Source: Celeribacter baekdonensis (GTDB lineage: Bacteria; Pseudomonadota; Alphaproteobacteria; Rhodobacterales; Rhodobacteraceae). From it: a stretch of DNA of 64,000 nt. Below the pieces are notes generated by a model, which saw only the letters and a list, made by a program, of their open reading frames with translations, searched no databases and was not told the DNA's origin. This document shows positions 26,329-35,469 of this stretch, in pieces. Location of the stretch: the NCBI RefSeq assembly GCF_003047105.1, contig NZ_CP028475.1:744001-808000 (forward strand), read 5' to 3'. Positions within the stretch are counted from its first letter, which is position 1. Every line of letters starts with the position of its first letter. Made by a program: the position numbers and the translations under genes.

Positions 26329-27375
26329 ATGAGCGACGGCAAAAACGGCCTGACATATGCGGATGCGGGTGTGGATATTGATGCGGGCAATGCGCTTGTG
26401 GAGCGGATCAAACCGGCGGCGAAAAAGACGGCGCGTCCGGGGGTGATGTCCGGGCTGGGTGGCTTTGGTGCGCTGTTTGATCTGAAAGCTGCCGGGTATG
26501 ATGACCCGATCTTGGTCGCCGCCACCGATGGTGTTGGCACCAAGTTGCGCATCGCGATTGACACCGATCACGTCTCCACCGTGGGCATCGACTTGGTGGC
26601 CATGTGCGTCAATGATCTGGTCTGTCAGGGCGCGGAACCTTTGTTTTTCCTTGATTATTTTGCAACGGGCAAACTCAAACTCGACAATGCCACTGCCGTG
26701 ATTGAAGGCATTGCCAAGGGCTGCGAACTCTCTGGCTGTGCGCTCATTGGCGGTGAAACCGCCGAAATGCCGGGCATGTATGAGGATGGCGATTTTGACC
26801 TTGCGGGCTTTGCTGTAGGCGCAATGGAGCGTGGCTCCGATTTGCCGGCAGGGGTTCAGGCGGGCGATGTATTGCTGGGGCTTGCCTCCAACGGGGTGCA
26901 TTCCAATGGCTATTCCTTGGTGCGTAAAACCGTTGAAGTTGCAGGTTTTCGGTGGTCCGACATTGCGCCGTTCTCGGATGAGACCTTGGGCGATGAATTG
27001 CTTAAACCGACCCGGCTTTATGTCAAACCCGTGCTCAAAGCGATCCGTGCGGGCGGCGTTCATGCCCTTGCCCATATCACCGGCGGTGGCCTGACCGAAA
27101 ACCTGCCGCGTGTTTTGCCCGAAGGGTATGGCGCCGACATCAACCTGAATGCTTGGACTTTGAGCCCGGTGTTTGCTTGGCTGACCGAAACGGCGGGCCT
27201 GTCGCAGCACGAATTGCTCAAAACCTTCAACGCCGGGATCGGCATGGTCGCCGTGGTGGCCGCCGATCAGGCCGAGGCCCTGAGCGCATTGCTTGAGGCA
27301 GAGGGCGAAACGGTCTATCGCCTTGGCGAAATCACCGTGGGCGGCGGCGTGACCTATGAGGGCGAACTTAAGTGA
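26329..27375 (+). CDS. purM: Phosphoribosylformylglycinamidine cyclo-ligase (AIR synthetase)
   Basis: A 348-residue enzyme that makes aminoimidazole ribotide from FGAM and ATP in purine synthesis. Motifs are complete: [15 protein letters not shown] at the start, [46 protein letters not shown] and [16 protein letters not shown]. The ATG at 26329 gives the family length; a further upstream ATG would add nine unrelated residues. The stop overlaps the GTG of purN by 4 bp, forming a purMN pair as in many bacteria. Confidence 0.97.
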   Translation: MSDGKNGLTYADAGVDIDAGNALVERIKPAAKKTARPGVMSGLGGFGALFDLKAAGYDDPILVAATDGVGTKLRIAIDTDHVSTVGIDLVAMCVNDLVCQGAEPLFFLDYFATGKLKLDNATAVIEGIAKGCELSGCALIGGETAEMPGMYEDGDFDLAGFAVGAMERGSDLPAGVQAGDVLLGLASNGVHSNGYSLVRKTVEVAGFRWSDIAPFSDETLGDELLKPTRLYVKPVLKAIRAGGVHALAHITGGGLTENLPRVLPEGYGADINLNAWTLSPVFAWLTETAGLSQHELLKTFNAGIGMVAVVAADQAEALSALLEAEGETVYRLGEITVGGGVTYEGELK

Positions 27376-27971
27376 GCGGGACACATAAAAAGGTCGCCAT
27401 CCTGATTTCGGGTGGCGGCTCCAATATGGTGTCGCTGGCAAATTCCATGGTGGGCGATCATCCGGCGCGGCCCTGTTTGGTGCTCTCCAATGTGCCGGGT
27501 GCGGGCGGTCTGAACAAGGCCTCCGACATGGGCATTGCCACTGCCGTTGTCGATCATAAAGACTTTAAGGGGGATCGAGAGGCCTTTGAAGAGGCATTGA
27601 TTTCCGCGATTGATGCCCACGCACCCGATGTCATTGCTCTGGCCGGGTTCATGCGTATCCTGACGCCGCGCTTCATCACCCATTATGCGGGCAGGATGCT
27701 CAACATTCACCCCTCGCTTTTGCCGAAATACAAAGGTCTTCATACCCATCAACGCGCGATTGAAGCGGGTGATGCGGAGGCCGGATGTTCAGTCCACGAA
27801 GTCACCGCCGAGTTGGATGGCGGGCCGATTTTGGGACAAGCGCGTGTGCCCATTTTGGCCGATGACAGTGCCGAAACCCTCGCCGCACGCGTGCTGCCGC
27901 GCGAACACGCGCTTTATCCCGCCGTCCTTAGACGCTTTGTCGTTGGGGATGTCACCCGTGTCGATCTGTAA
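27372..27971 (+). CDS. purN: Phosphoribosylglycinamide formyltransferase (GAR transformylase)
   Basis: A 199-residue enzyme that transfers formyl from 10-formyl-THF to [14 protein letters not shown] binds phosphate, and the catalytic Asn-His-Asp set is seen as [12 protein letters not shown] (Asn, His) and the later Asp in [11 protein letters not shown]. The start is a GTG embedded in the purM stop (GTGA), so translation is coupled. The usual GSGSNL is here GGGSNM, a conservative variant also seen in alphaproteobacteria. Confidence 0.96.
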   Translation: MSGTHKKVAILISGGGSNMVSLANSMVGDHPARPCLVLSNVPGAGGLNKASDMGIATAVVDHKDFKGDREAFEEALISAIDAHAPDVIALAGFMRILTPRFITHYAGRMLNIHPSLLPKYKGLHTHQRAIEAGDAEAGCSVHEVTAELDGGPILGQARVPILADDSAETLAARVLPREHALYPAVLRRFVVGDVTRVDL

Positions 27972-28079
27972 GGCCGCTGTTCCCCGCGTTTTGGGCAAAG
28001 CACTTTCTTTTCGCCCGCAAACCCCGTATCACGGTCCAATCGGCGGGATGACCCCGCGCCGCTCAAAAAAGAAGTCTAG

Positions 28080-29237
28080 ATGATCACACTCACAACGACC
28101 GAGGGCCTTCAGGCCTTCTGCGACCGCGCCAAAAAGCAAGCCTATGTCACGGTCGACACCGAATTCCTGCGCGAACGGACCTATTATTCCAAGCTCTGCC
28201 TCGTTCAGCTCGCCATTCCGGGCGATGCCGAAGAAGATGCGGTTTTGTTGGACCCGTTGGTTAAGGGCCTCGATCTTGCGCCGCTCTATGAGCTGTTTCG
28301 CGACACCAATGTCGTCAAAGTGTTTCATGCGGCGCGTCAGGATCTTGAGATTTTCTTCATCCAAGGCGGCGTGATCCCCGATCCGCTGTTCGACACGCAA
28401 GTCGCGGCCATGGTCTGTGGCTTTGGCGAGCAGGTTGGCTACGAGACCTTGGTGCGCAAAATTGCCAAGGAAAACTTGGACAAGACCTCGCGCTTTACCG
28501 ATTGGTCGCGCCGTCCGTTGACCACGGCACAGGAAAACTATGCGCTGGCCGATGTGACCCATCTGCGCGTGATTTACGAATTCCTGCGCGATGAGATCAA
28601 ACGCGAAGGTCGGGAGCGATGGGTGGCCGAGGAGCTCGAAATCCTCACCTCGCCCGCGACCTATGTGGTGGAGCCGGAGGAGGCGTGGAAACGGGTCAAA
28701 ACCCGCACCAGCTCGGGCAAATTCTTGGCCGCGGTCAAAGAACTTGCTGCCTTTCGCGAGATTTATTCGCAAAGCCGCGACATCCCACGCAACCGCGTGT
28801 ATAAAGATGATGCTTTGTTGGAATTGGCCTCGACCAAACCGACCTCGCTACAAGACCTGTCGCGTTCACGGCTTTTGCTGCGTGAAGCGCGCAAGGGCGA
28901 GATCGCCGACGGCATTCTGCAAGCCATTGAAAAGGCATCCAAATACACTGCCGCCGAAATGCCAAAACTGGACATGAGCAATGATAAGTTGCAGGTCAAT
29001 CCGGCTTTGGCCGACATGTTGCGGGTGCTGCTTAAGGCGAAATCCGACACCTATAATGTCGCGGCCAAAATGATCGCTTCCGCGTCCGATCTGGATATGA
29101 TCGCCGCCGGAAAACGCGACCTTCATGCGCTGAAAGGCTGGCGCTCCGAGGTGTTTGGCGTGGATGCGCTGCGCCTGTGCAAAGGCGAGATCGGCCTTGC
29201 CGTCAAAGGTCAGCGCGTGGATGTGATCGAACTGTAA
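28080..29237 (+). CDS. rnd: Ribonuclease D
   Basis: A 385-residue 3'-5' exoribonuclease for tRNA maturation and RNA turnover. DEDD-type exonuclease motifs are present: VTVDTEFLRERTYY (Exo I), KVFHAARQDLEIF (Exo II) and ENYALADVTHLRVIYEFL (Exo III). One HRDC domain follows (residues 205-290), and the rest forms a second helical domain. The start ATG is preceded by no strong site. A good intrinsic terminator follows. Confidence 0.95.
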   Translation: MITLTTTEGLQAFCDRAKKQAYVTVDTEFLRERTYYSKLCLVQLAIPGDAEEDAVLLDPLVKGLDLAPLYELFRDTNVVKVFHAARQDLEIFFIQGGVIPDPLFDTQVAAMVCGFGEQVGYETLVRKIAKENLDKTSRFTDWSRRPLTTAQENYALADVTHLRVIYEFLRDEIKREGRERWVAEELEILTSPATYVVEPEEAWKRVKTRTSSGKFLAAVKELAAFREIYSQSRDIPRNRVYKDDALLELASTKPTSLQDLSRSRLLLREARKGEIADGILQAIEKASKYTAAEMPKLDMSNDKLQVNPALADMLRVLLKAKSDTYNVAAKMIASASDLDMIAAGKRDLHALKGWRSEVFGVDALRLCKGEIGLAVKGQRVDVIEL

Positions 29238-29243
29238 AGGATC

Positions 29244-29272
29244 GGGCTGAGGGGCCTCGCGCGCCTCAGCCC
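29244..29272 (+). terminator. Intrinsic terminator after rnd
   Basis: GGGCTGAGG (29244-29252) pairs perfectly with CCTCAGCCC (29264-29272) over an 11-base loop, followed by ATTCTTT. It also overlaps the end of the convergent GNAT gene. Confidence 0.8.
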
Positions 29273-29277
29273 ATTCT

Positions 29278-29772
29278 TTAGCTTAAAGCCATTACAAAGC
29301 GTGGGCCTCTGGGGGCCAAAGGTGCGAATCCACAGGCCAAATAGGCCGCTTGTGCCGGTTTGTTTTCCGCATGGGTGCCGACCGTCAGTTGCACACAGTC
29401 CAGATTTCGCGCGGTTTCCCGCGCCGCCTCGATCAGGGCGCGACCAATGCCCATGCCGCGTTGAGCGTCATCGACGTAGAGATGGTGTAAATCCATGGTG
29501 CGCAGGCCAAATTGCAACTGAAGCCCACCGACAAGCGCGGCATAGCCGACGATGTTCCCGTGATTTTCCGCCACCAAAATCCGTGCCCAAGGCGAGGGCG
29601 CATAAATCAGGTCGATCAACGAGGCTTCATCAAGGCTCATGCGGTCGCCATTGTGGCGTGTCAAGGCGTCGATCATTTGCAAGACGCGCGCAGAATCGTC
29701 CCGTTCCATCGGACGGATGGACAGGGGCACATGCGTCAAATGAGAGGCTGAGGCGAGGCGGGGTTTGGTCAT
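29278..29772 (-). CDS. GNAT-family N-acetyltransferase
   Basis: A 164-residue acetyl-CoA-dependent acyltransferase. LSIRPMERDDSARVLQMIDAL is the first beta-alpha unit, LHHLYVDDAQRGMGIGRALI holds the acetyl-CoA pyrophosphate loop (RGMGIGRA, the Q/RxxGxG/A motif), and NKPAQAAYLACGF is the usual C-terminal helix. The ATG at 29772 with AGGAGA eight bases upstream is the best start. The substrate is unknown. It converges with rnd. Confidence 0.88.
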   Translation of the reverse strand: MTKPRLASASHLTHVPLSIRPMERDDSARVLQMIDALTRHNGDRMSLDEASLIDLIYAPSPWARILVAENHGNIVGYAALVGGLQLQFGLRTMDLHHLYVDDAQRGMGIGRALIEAARETARNLDCVQLTVGTHAENKPAQAAYLACGFAPLAPRGPRFVMALS

Positions 29773-30066
29773 CTCTTGGGTCTCCTGATTACGCGCCACA
29801 GGACACCAAGAAAGGTAAAGCCGCCCTATGGCGGCCGTGAAATTTACATGACAAATGGCCGCTTCCTATGTGGAGCGGCGATAATACGAGGTCATGGCGC
29901 ATGTTTGTGTCATGGGGCAGAGTGTGCGAGAGGCGGCGCGGCCTGTCAATCTGAAAACGTGGCATGAGGTACTCTGAGGCCCTTAGGGGGCTCGCTGTGA
30001 AAGGAGCGTCTCAATGGTTTGGATTTGATCAAACATCAAGGCCTGATTGTATGAAATCGCGAAAAA
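29773..30066. other. Intergenic region between GNAT and ferric-binding genes
   Basis: About 290 bases with no gene I can support. It holds the GNAT promoter region and a small perfect hairpin (GCCGCC-CTAT-GGCGGC, 29820-29835) just upstream of the GNAT start on the minus strand. Nothing else stands out. Confidence 0.5.
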
Positions 30067-30097
30067 ACCCGCCTCTTTTTAACGATTTGAGGCGGGT
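30067..30097 (-). terminator. Intrinsic terminator of the ferric-binding protein gene
   Basis: Nine-base perfect arms ACCCGCCTC and GAGGCGGGT flank a 13-base loop; on the minus strand they are followed by TTTTTTC. It lies 30 bases past the stop of the binding-protein gene. Confidence 0.9.
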
Positions 30098-30127
30098 CTT
30101 CGCTGATTTGGGCTGTTGTTTCGGGGC

Positions 30128-31141
30128 TTAGCCGTCGTAATCGACCTCTTCGGTCAATTTCAATGCTTCACCGCGCTCGTTGGCGATGGCCATCAGGCTA
30201 AGGTTGTCGGGCGTCAAATCACCCCAGCTTGCGACCAGGGCCGAGGGCTTTGTGCCCGGCACAACCGGGTATTCCGAATTGGCTTCTGCGTAGATTTCCT
30301 GCGCTTCTTTGGAGGTCAAAAATTCAATGAATTGAGTGGCCTCAGCGATGTTCTTCGAGGCTTTTGTCAGCGCCACGCCGGAGATATTCACATGGGTGCC
30401 GCCGCCCTCGACGTCAAATTTCGCGAAATCTAGACGTACCGAGTCGGCCCAGACCTTTTGCTCCGGGTCAGCCAACATTTCGCCCATGTAATAGGTGTTG
30501 CCCAAGGAAATATCGCATTCCCCGGCCCAAATCGCCTTGACCTGTGCGCGGTCATTGCCTTGGGGTTTGCGGGCAAGGTTGTCTTTAAGGCCTTGAAGCC
30601 ATTGCTTTGTTTCTTCTTCACCGTGGTGAGCGAGGTAGGCGGAGGTGAGGCCGATCATGTAGGTGTGCATGCCAGAGCGGGTGCAAATCCGGCCTTTCCA
30701 TTTCGGGTCCGCGAGGTCTTCGTAGGTGGTCACTTCGCCGGGGGCCACGCGCTCTTTCGAGGCATAGACAATCCGTGCGCGTGTGGTCACGCCCCACCAA
30801 TTGCCCTCGGGGTCGTGGTAGGCGGCGGGGATGTTGTTTTCAAGTGTCTCGGTCATCAATGGCTGGGTCACGCCCGCATCGACGGCCTCGGAAATGCGTG
30901 CAATATCAACGGTTAGGATCACATCCGCGGGGGATCGGTCACCCTCTGCCTTGAGCCGTTCGACCAAGCCTTTTTCGAGGAAAGCGACGTTGACTTTGAT
31001 GCCGGTTTCTTTGGTGAACGCCTCGGTCAGCGGCGCGATCAATTCGGGCTGACGGTAGGAATAGACGTTCACATCGGCGCTTGCTGCCGTGGCGGCCAGC
31101 GTCAAGGCGGTGGTCAGGGCGAGGTTGGGTTTAAAAGACAT
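30128..31141 (-). CDS. Ferric iron ABC transporter substrate-binding protein (FbpA/IdiA type)
   Basis: A 337-residue periplasmic iron-binding protein. A cleavable signal peptide of 22 residues ends in AASA before DVNVYSYRQPELI. GNTYYMGEML contains the adjacent tyrosines that coordinate Fe(III) in this family, and a further Tyr lies in the N-lobe. The ATG at 31141, preceded by GGAGAG, starts exactly at the signal peptide; the open frame upstream is not credible. No permease or ATPase genes are adjacent, so the transporter parts must be elsewhere. It follows mazG on the same strand. Confidence 0.9.
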   Translation of the reverse strand: MSFKPNLALTTALTLAATAASADVNVYSYRQPELIAPLTEAFTKETGIKVNVAFLEKGLVERLKAEGDRSPADVILTVDIARISEAVDAGVTQPLMTETLENNIPAAYHDPEGNWWGVTTRARIVYASKERVAPGEVTTYEDLADPKWKGRICTRSGMHTYMIGLTSAYLAHHGEEETKQWLQGLKDNLARKPQGNDRAQVKAIWAGECDISLGNTYYMGEMLADPEQKVWADSVRLDFAKFDVEGGGTHVNISGVALTKASKNIAEATQFIEFLTSKEAQEIYAEANSEYPVVPGTKPSALVASWGDLTPDNLSLMAIANERGEALKLTEEVDYDG

Positions 31142-31232
31142 CAGACTCTCCAAGGCTTCATTTGCGCCGCTTAAACCCGACAAAAATGCTTTGGTCAATA
31201 GGTGATTGATTTACTCAGGAAAAGTCACAGCA

Positions 31233-32063
31233 CTATTTTCCGGCTTTCTCGCTCGCTTTTACCGCATCCCAAAGGGCATCCATTTCCGCCAAATCACTGT
31301 CCTGCGGGGATGTACCTTTGGTTGAAAGGGCGTCTTCTACCGCATTGAAACGGCGTGTAAATTTCGCATTGCACCCACGCAGGGCCTCTTCGGCGTCAAC
31401 GCCCAAATGGCGGCCTAGATTGACCACAACGAAAAGCAAATCGCCGAATTCCTCGACCACATCGGCTTGGGTTTTCGTGTCGCGCGCCTCGACCAATTCC
31501 GCAGATTCCTCAACGATTTTGTCGATCACATGCGACACATCCGGCCAATCAAATCCGACACGCGCCGCACGTTTTTGCAATTTTTGCGCCCGCATCAACG
31601 CAGGCAATCCCATCGCCACCCCGTCCAAGACCCGTGTTTCGCCACGCCGATCGCGCTCGGCGGCCTTTTCACGTTCCCAATCAAGGGTTTGTTGTTCTGG
31701 GCTTTTTTGATTGCTCTCATCGCCAAAGACATGCGGATGGCGTGAAATCATCTTGTCCGAGATCGCTTTGGCAACATCGTGAAAGTCAAAAAGCCCTTTG
31801 TCCGCCGCGATTTGCGCCTGAAACACCGATTGAAACAGCAAATCCCCAAGTTCCGATTTCAAATCCGCCATATCGCCACGGGTGATGGCGTCATCGACCT
31901 CATAGGCTTCTTCGATTGTGTAGGGCGAAATCGTCGCGAAATCCTGTTCAATATCCCAAGGGCAACCGCCCTGTGGATCACGCAGGCGCTTCATGATTTC
32001 CAAAAGCTGTTCGATGCCCTCGGGCACCGCGTGGATCGGGTCGGAATTGGGGGGCTGTGTCAT
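31233..32063 (-). CDS. mazG: Nucleoside triphosphate pyrophosphohydrolase MazG
   Basis: A 276-residue all-alpha NTP pyrophosphohydrolase that removes aberrant nucleotides and can lower ppGpp. Two MazG domains are visible: the first with GGCPWDIEQDFATISPYTIEEAYEVDDAI (ExxE metal site) and the second with DKIVEESAELVEARDT and EEFGDLLFVVVNLGRHL (EExxD). The ATG at 32063 is preferred; a TTG seven codons earlier lacks a ribosome site. It diverges from cysS with about 187 bases between the starts. Confidence 0.93.
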   Translation of the reverse strand: MTQPPNSDPIHAVPEGIEQLLEIMKRLRDPQGGCPWDIEQDFATISPYTIEEAYEVDDAITRGDMADLKSELGDLLFQSVFQAQIAADKGLFDFHDVAKAISDKMISRHPHVFGDESNQKSPEQQTLDWEREKAAERDRRGETRVLDGVAMGLPALMRAQKLQKRAARVGFDWPDVSHVIDKIVEESAELVEARDTKTQADVVEEFGDLLFVVVNLGRHLGVDAEEALRGCNAKFTRRFNAVEDALSTKGTSPQDSDLAEMDALWDAVKASEKAGK

Positions 32064-32249
32064 GGTGCTAAGGTGACGCGGCAAAAGGGGCTTTGCAAGG
32101 CCAAAGCCGCTGGCTATAAGAGCGCATGACCAATATTTGCACCATCATTATTTGCTGCATTATCTGCTAACGAAAGTTACGCGGGGTCGGTCTCTTTTCT
32201 CTCAAAAAGTAAGCTGATAAGCCCGCGGGGATGGCCCTGAGGAGCGCTT

Positions 32250-33701
32250 ATGACCGTGATCAAGCTGACCAACACGAAAACCCGCAAAAAAGAGGTTTTC
32301 ACGCCGATTGATGCCGACAATGTGCGGATGTATGTCTGTGGGCCGACGGTTTATGACCGCGCTCATATTGGCAATGCGCGGCCTGTGATCGTGTTCGATG
32401 TGCTCTATCGGCTGTTGCGCCATGTTTACGGCGCCGATCATGTCACCTATGTGCGCAACTTCACCGACGTGGATGACAAGATCAACGCACGGGCCGAGGC
32501 GAGCGGTCGCTCGATCCGCGAGATCACCGACGAGACGACGCAGTGGTATCTTGATGATATGCGCGCCGTTGGGGCGATGGACCCAAATGAGATGCCGCGG
32601 GCGACCGAGTATATCCCGCAGATGATCGCGATGATCGAGACGCTGATCGCAAAGGGCCACGCCTATTCGGACGGGGCGGGGCATGTGCTGTTCTCGGTCA
32701 ACTCCTATGAGAAATACGGCGCTTTGTCGGGCCGGTCTGTCGATGACATGATTGCCGGTGCGCGTGTCGAAGTGGCGGATAACAAACGCGATCCGATGGA
32801 TTTTGTCCTATGGAAGCCGTCCTCAGAGGATCAACCGGGATGGGACAGCCCTTGGGGGTATGGTCGTCCGGGGTGGCACATCGAATGTTCCGCTATGTCT
32901 TATGATCTCTTGGGCGAGAGTTTTGACATCCACGGCGGCGGCAATGATTTGATGTTCCCGCATCACGAAAACGAAATTGCCCAAAGCTGCTGCGCCCATG
33001 GTCACGAGCATGATGGGGCAGGGTTCGCGACCTACTGGCTGCACAACGAAATGTTGCAGGTCGAGGGCAAGAAAATGTCCAAATCCTTGGGCAATTTCTT
33101 CACCGTGCGGGATTTGTTGGATGGCCATGACGGAATGCCGGGGGTGCCGGGCGAAGTGATCCGGTTTGTGTTTTTAAGCACCCATTACCGTAAGCCGATG
33201 GATTGGACGGCGGAAAAGGCGGAGCAGGCGTGGGAGACATTGAAAAATTGGCGTAAAGGAACTTCAGGTGTTGTTCCATCCCAGCCATTAGAAACTATCG
33301 TCGATGCGCTAGCTGACGATCTAAATACGTCCAAAGCCCTTACCGAATTGATGAATCTGCATTCGCGTTTGGAACTGGCTTCCGTTGGCGGCACGAATTT
33401 TCTAGGGGAGTTCGAAAGTAGCGCCGAAATGGCAAGTGCATTCCTAGCTTCAGCAAATCTACTTGGCCTACTTACATCTGATTTAGGGGGATGGGAGGTT
33501 TCTTCAGTTGATCTTTCTTCGTATGCCGACGCCCTCTTCGCTCTCCGCGCCACCGCTATGGACACCAAAGACTTCTCCGCCGTGGACGCAATGAAAACCG
33601 CGCTCCTCAACGCAGGTGTCGAAGTGCGGATGTCGAAAACAGGTGTTGAGCTTGAACCCGGACCGAACTTTGATCCGTCCAAATTGGAGGGATTGCTGTG
33701 A
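32250..33701 (+). CDS. cysS: Cysteinyl-tRNA synthetase
   Basis: A 483-residue class I aminoacyl-tRNA synthetase. [16 protein letters not shown] carries the zinc-site cysteine and the HIGH-type motif (HIGN), [12 protein letters not shown] the KMSKS loop, and HHENEIAQS the other zinc ligands. GGAG precedes the ATG. The stretch from about 33256 to 33530, which encodes the C-terminal anticodon-binding part, is visibly richer in A/T and in codons such as CTA, TTA, ACT and GGA than the first 1,000 bases. This suggests a replaced segment, although the reading frame stays intact and the product is full length. Confidence 0.96.
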   Translation: MTVIKLTNTKTRKKEVFTPIDADNVRMYVCGPTVYDRAHIGNARPVIVFDVLYRLLRHVYGADHVTYVRNFTDVDDKINARAEASGRSIREITDETTQWYLDDMRAVGAMDPNEMPRATEYIPQMIAMIETLIAKGHAYSDGAGHVLFSVNSYEKYGALSGRSVDDMIAGARVEVADNKRDPMDFVLWKPSSEDQPGWDSPWGYGRPGWHIECSAMSYDLLGESFDIHGGGNDLMFPHHENEIAQSCCAHGHEHDGAGFATYWLHNEMLQVEGKKMSKSLGNFFTVRDLLDGHDGMPGVPGEVIRFVFLSTHYRKPMDWTAEKAEQAWETLKNWRKGTSGVVPSQPLETIVDALADDLNTSKALTELMNLHSRLELASVGGTNFLGEFESSAEMASAFLASANLLGLLTSDLGGWEVSSVDLSSYADALFALRATAMDTKDFSAVDAMKTALLNAGVEVRMSKTGVELEPGPNFDPSKLEGLL

Positions 33702-33720
33702 GGTTTGTTCTAAACGTTGA

Positions 33721-33795
33721 GGGCTGCGCCTGCCTGGGTGGGCGCAAAATGCGCCTGCCGGGGGGCAGGCAGGCGCAGCCCGGCGGTTCCCGCCG
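33721..33795 (+). promoter_or_regulatory. Structured leader with competing hairpins upstream of cimA
   Basis: A perfect 16-bp inverted repeat (33721-33736 with 33766-33781) encloses a small hairpin (GGCGCA/TGCGCC, 33741-33755). The sequence GCGCCTGCC occurs twice (33726-33734 and 33751-33759), and both copies are complementary to the single GGCAGGCGC at 33768-33776, so two folds exclude each other. A third perfect hairpin, CGGCGG-TTC-CCGCCG, lies at 33781-33795, 26 bases before the cimA ATG. The layout resembles an attenuator or translational switch; it matches no riboswitch class I know. Confidence 0.6.
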
Positions 33796-33821
33796 AGCGA
33801 AACAGAAATGGGGGGGCTCTT

Positions 33822-35459
33822 ATGACCGCGCCTCAAAAAGACCGCCTCTACCTCTTCGACACAACGCTCAGAGACGGCCAGCAAACCCAAGGCGTGCAAT
33901 TTTCCACACCGGAAAAGCACATGATCGCGGAAGCGCTCGACCATCTTGGCGTTGATTATATCGAGGGCGGCTGGCCCGGTGCCAACCCGACCGACAGCGA
34001 ATTTTTCGCCAATCCGCCCAAAACCCGCGCCACGTTTCTTGCCTTTGGCATGACCAAACGCGCCGGGCGATCGGCGGAGAATGATGAGGTGCTCGCGGGC
34101 GTGCTCAACGCGGGCACCAAAGCCGTCTGTCTGGTCGGCAAGACCCATGATTTTCACGTCACAACGGCGCTCGGCATCACGCTCGATGAAAACGTTGACA
34201 ACATCGCCAAATCCTTTGCCCATCTGGTGAAAGAGGGCCGTGAGGCGCTGTTTGACGCCGAACATTTCTTTGATGGCTTTAAGGCCAATCCCGACTATGC
34301 GCTGACCTGTCTCAAGGCCGCCTATGACAATGGCGCGCGCTGGATCGTGCTTTGTGACACCAACGGTGGCACGTTGCCGGGTGAGGTCTATCGGATCACG
34401 TTGAAGGTCATCGAATCCGGCATTCCCGGCACCCATTTGGGCATCCACACCCATGATGACACCGGCAATGCGGTGGCCAATTCTTTGGCGGCGGTCAATG
34501 CCGGGGCGCGTCAGGTGCAGGGCACGTTGAATGGTCTGGGCGAACGCTGCGGCAATGCCAATCTGACCACGTTGATTCCGACATTTTTGCTGAAAGAACC
34601 GTATAGGTCGACGCTCGACACCGGGGTGTCTGAGGCCGCGCTGAGTGATCTGGTCAAGGTGTCGCGCATGCTCGACGACATCCTCAACCGGGTGCCTTTG
34701 CGCAGCTCGCCCTATGTGGGCGCCTCTGCCTTTGCCCACAAAGCGGGTCTTCACGCCTCTGCCATTCTCAAAGACCCAACCACCTATGAACACATCCCGC
34801 CGGAGACCGTGGGCAATGCCCGGATCGTGCCGATGTCCAATCAGGCGGGGCAATCCAACCTGCGCTCGCGCTTGGCAGATATGGGACTGGATGTGTCGGA
34901 AAAGGCCGATCTGGGGCGGATTTTGGACCGGATCAAAGAGCGCGAGTCGGAAGGGTATTCTTATGACACCGCGCAGGCCTCGTTTGAATTGGAAGCGCGG
35001 CGCGAATTGGGTCTGATGCCTGCGTTTTTTGAGGTCGAGCGCTACCGCGCCACGGTCGAACGTCGCAAGGACGCCAAAGGCCGGGTCATCCACCTGTCCG
35101 AGGTCACGGTGGTGGTCAATATCGCGGGCGAGCGGCATTTGTCGGTGTCTGAGGGCATCATGGCGGATGGCTCCGACGGCGGCCCGGTCAACGCGCTCTC
35201 GAAAGCCCTGGTTAAGGATTTAGGACCGTATTCAGACTTGATTTCCGACATGGAACTGGTTGATTTTAAAGTCAGAATTACCAATGGCGGCACAGAGGCA
35301 CGCACCCGCGTGATCATTGATCACGAGGACACATTGGGGCGGCGTTGGTCGACGGTCGGCGTGTCGTCGAACATCATCGACGCGTCTTTTGAGGCGCTTT
35401 TGGATGCGGTGCTGTGGAAATTGACGCGCGATGGCGCGCAGGCGCTCGGCGCAGAATGA
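33822..35459 (+). CDS. cimA: (R)-citramalate synthase
   Basis: A 545-residue HMGL-like enzyme joining pyruvate and acetyl-CoA to citramalate in the threonine-independent isoleucine route. LFDTTLRDGQQTQGVQF is the metal-binding HMGL signature, GTHLGIHTHDDTGNAVANSL holds the metal histidines, GTLNGLGERCGNANLTTLIP follows, and the C-terminal LeuA-type dimerisation/allosteric domain begins near residue 425. The ATG at 33822 follows a run of Gs that can serve as ribosome site. 2-Isopropylmalate synthase is the close alternative, but the length and GWPGANPTDSEFF favour the CimA group. Confidence 0.9.
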   Translation: MTAPQKDRLYLFDTTLRDGQQTQGVQFSTPEKHMIAEALDHLGVDYIEGGWPGANPTDSEFFANPPKTRATFLAFGMTKRAGRSAENDEVLAGVLNAGTKAVCLVGKTHDFHVTTALGITLDENVDNIAKSFAHLVKEGREALFDAEHFFDGFKANPDYALTCLKAAYDNGARWIVLCDTNGGTLPGEVYRITLKVIESGIPGTHLGIHTHDDTGNAVANSLAAVNAGARQVQGTLNGLGERCGNANLTTLIPTFLLKEPYRSTLDTGVSEAALSDLVKVSRMLDDILNRVPLRSSPYVGASAFAHKAGLHASAILKDPTTYEHIPPETVGNARIVPMSNQAGQSNLRSRLADMGLDVSEKADLGRILDRIKERESEGYSYDTAQASFELEARRELGLMPAFFEVERYRATVERRKDAKGRVIHLSEVTVVVNIAGERHLSVSEGIMADGSDGGPVNALSKALVKDLGPYSDLISDMELVDFKVRITNGGTEARTRVIIDHEDTLGRRWSTVGVSSNIIDASFEALLDAVLWKLTRDGAQALGAE

Positions 35460-35469
35460 GAGCGAAATA

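Noticed and set aside
33504..35138. Long minus-strand open frame across cysS/cimA
   Set aside because: Opposite strongly conserved coding sequence, no ribosome site, and no recognisable domain; a shadow of codon bias.
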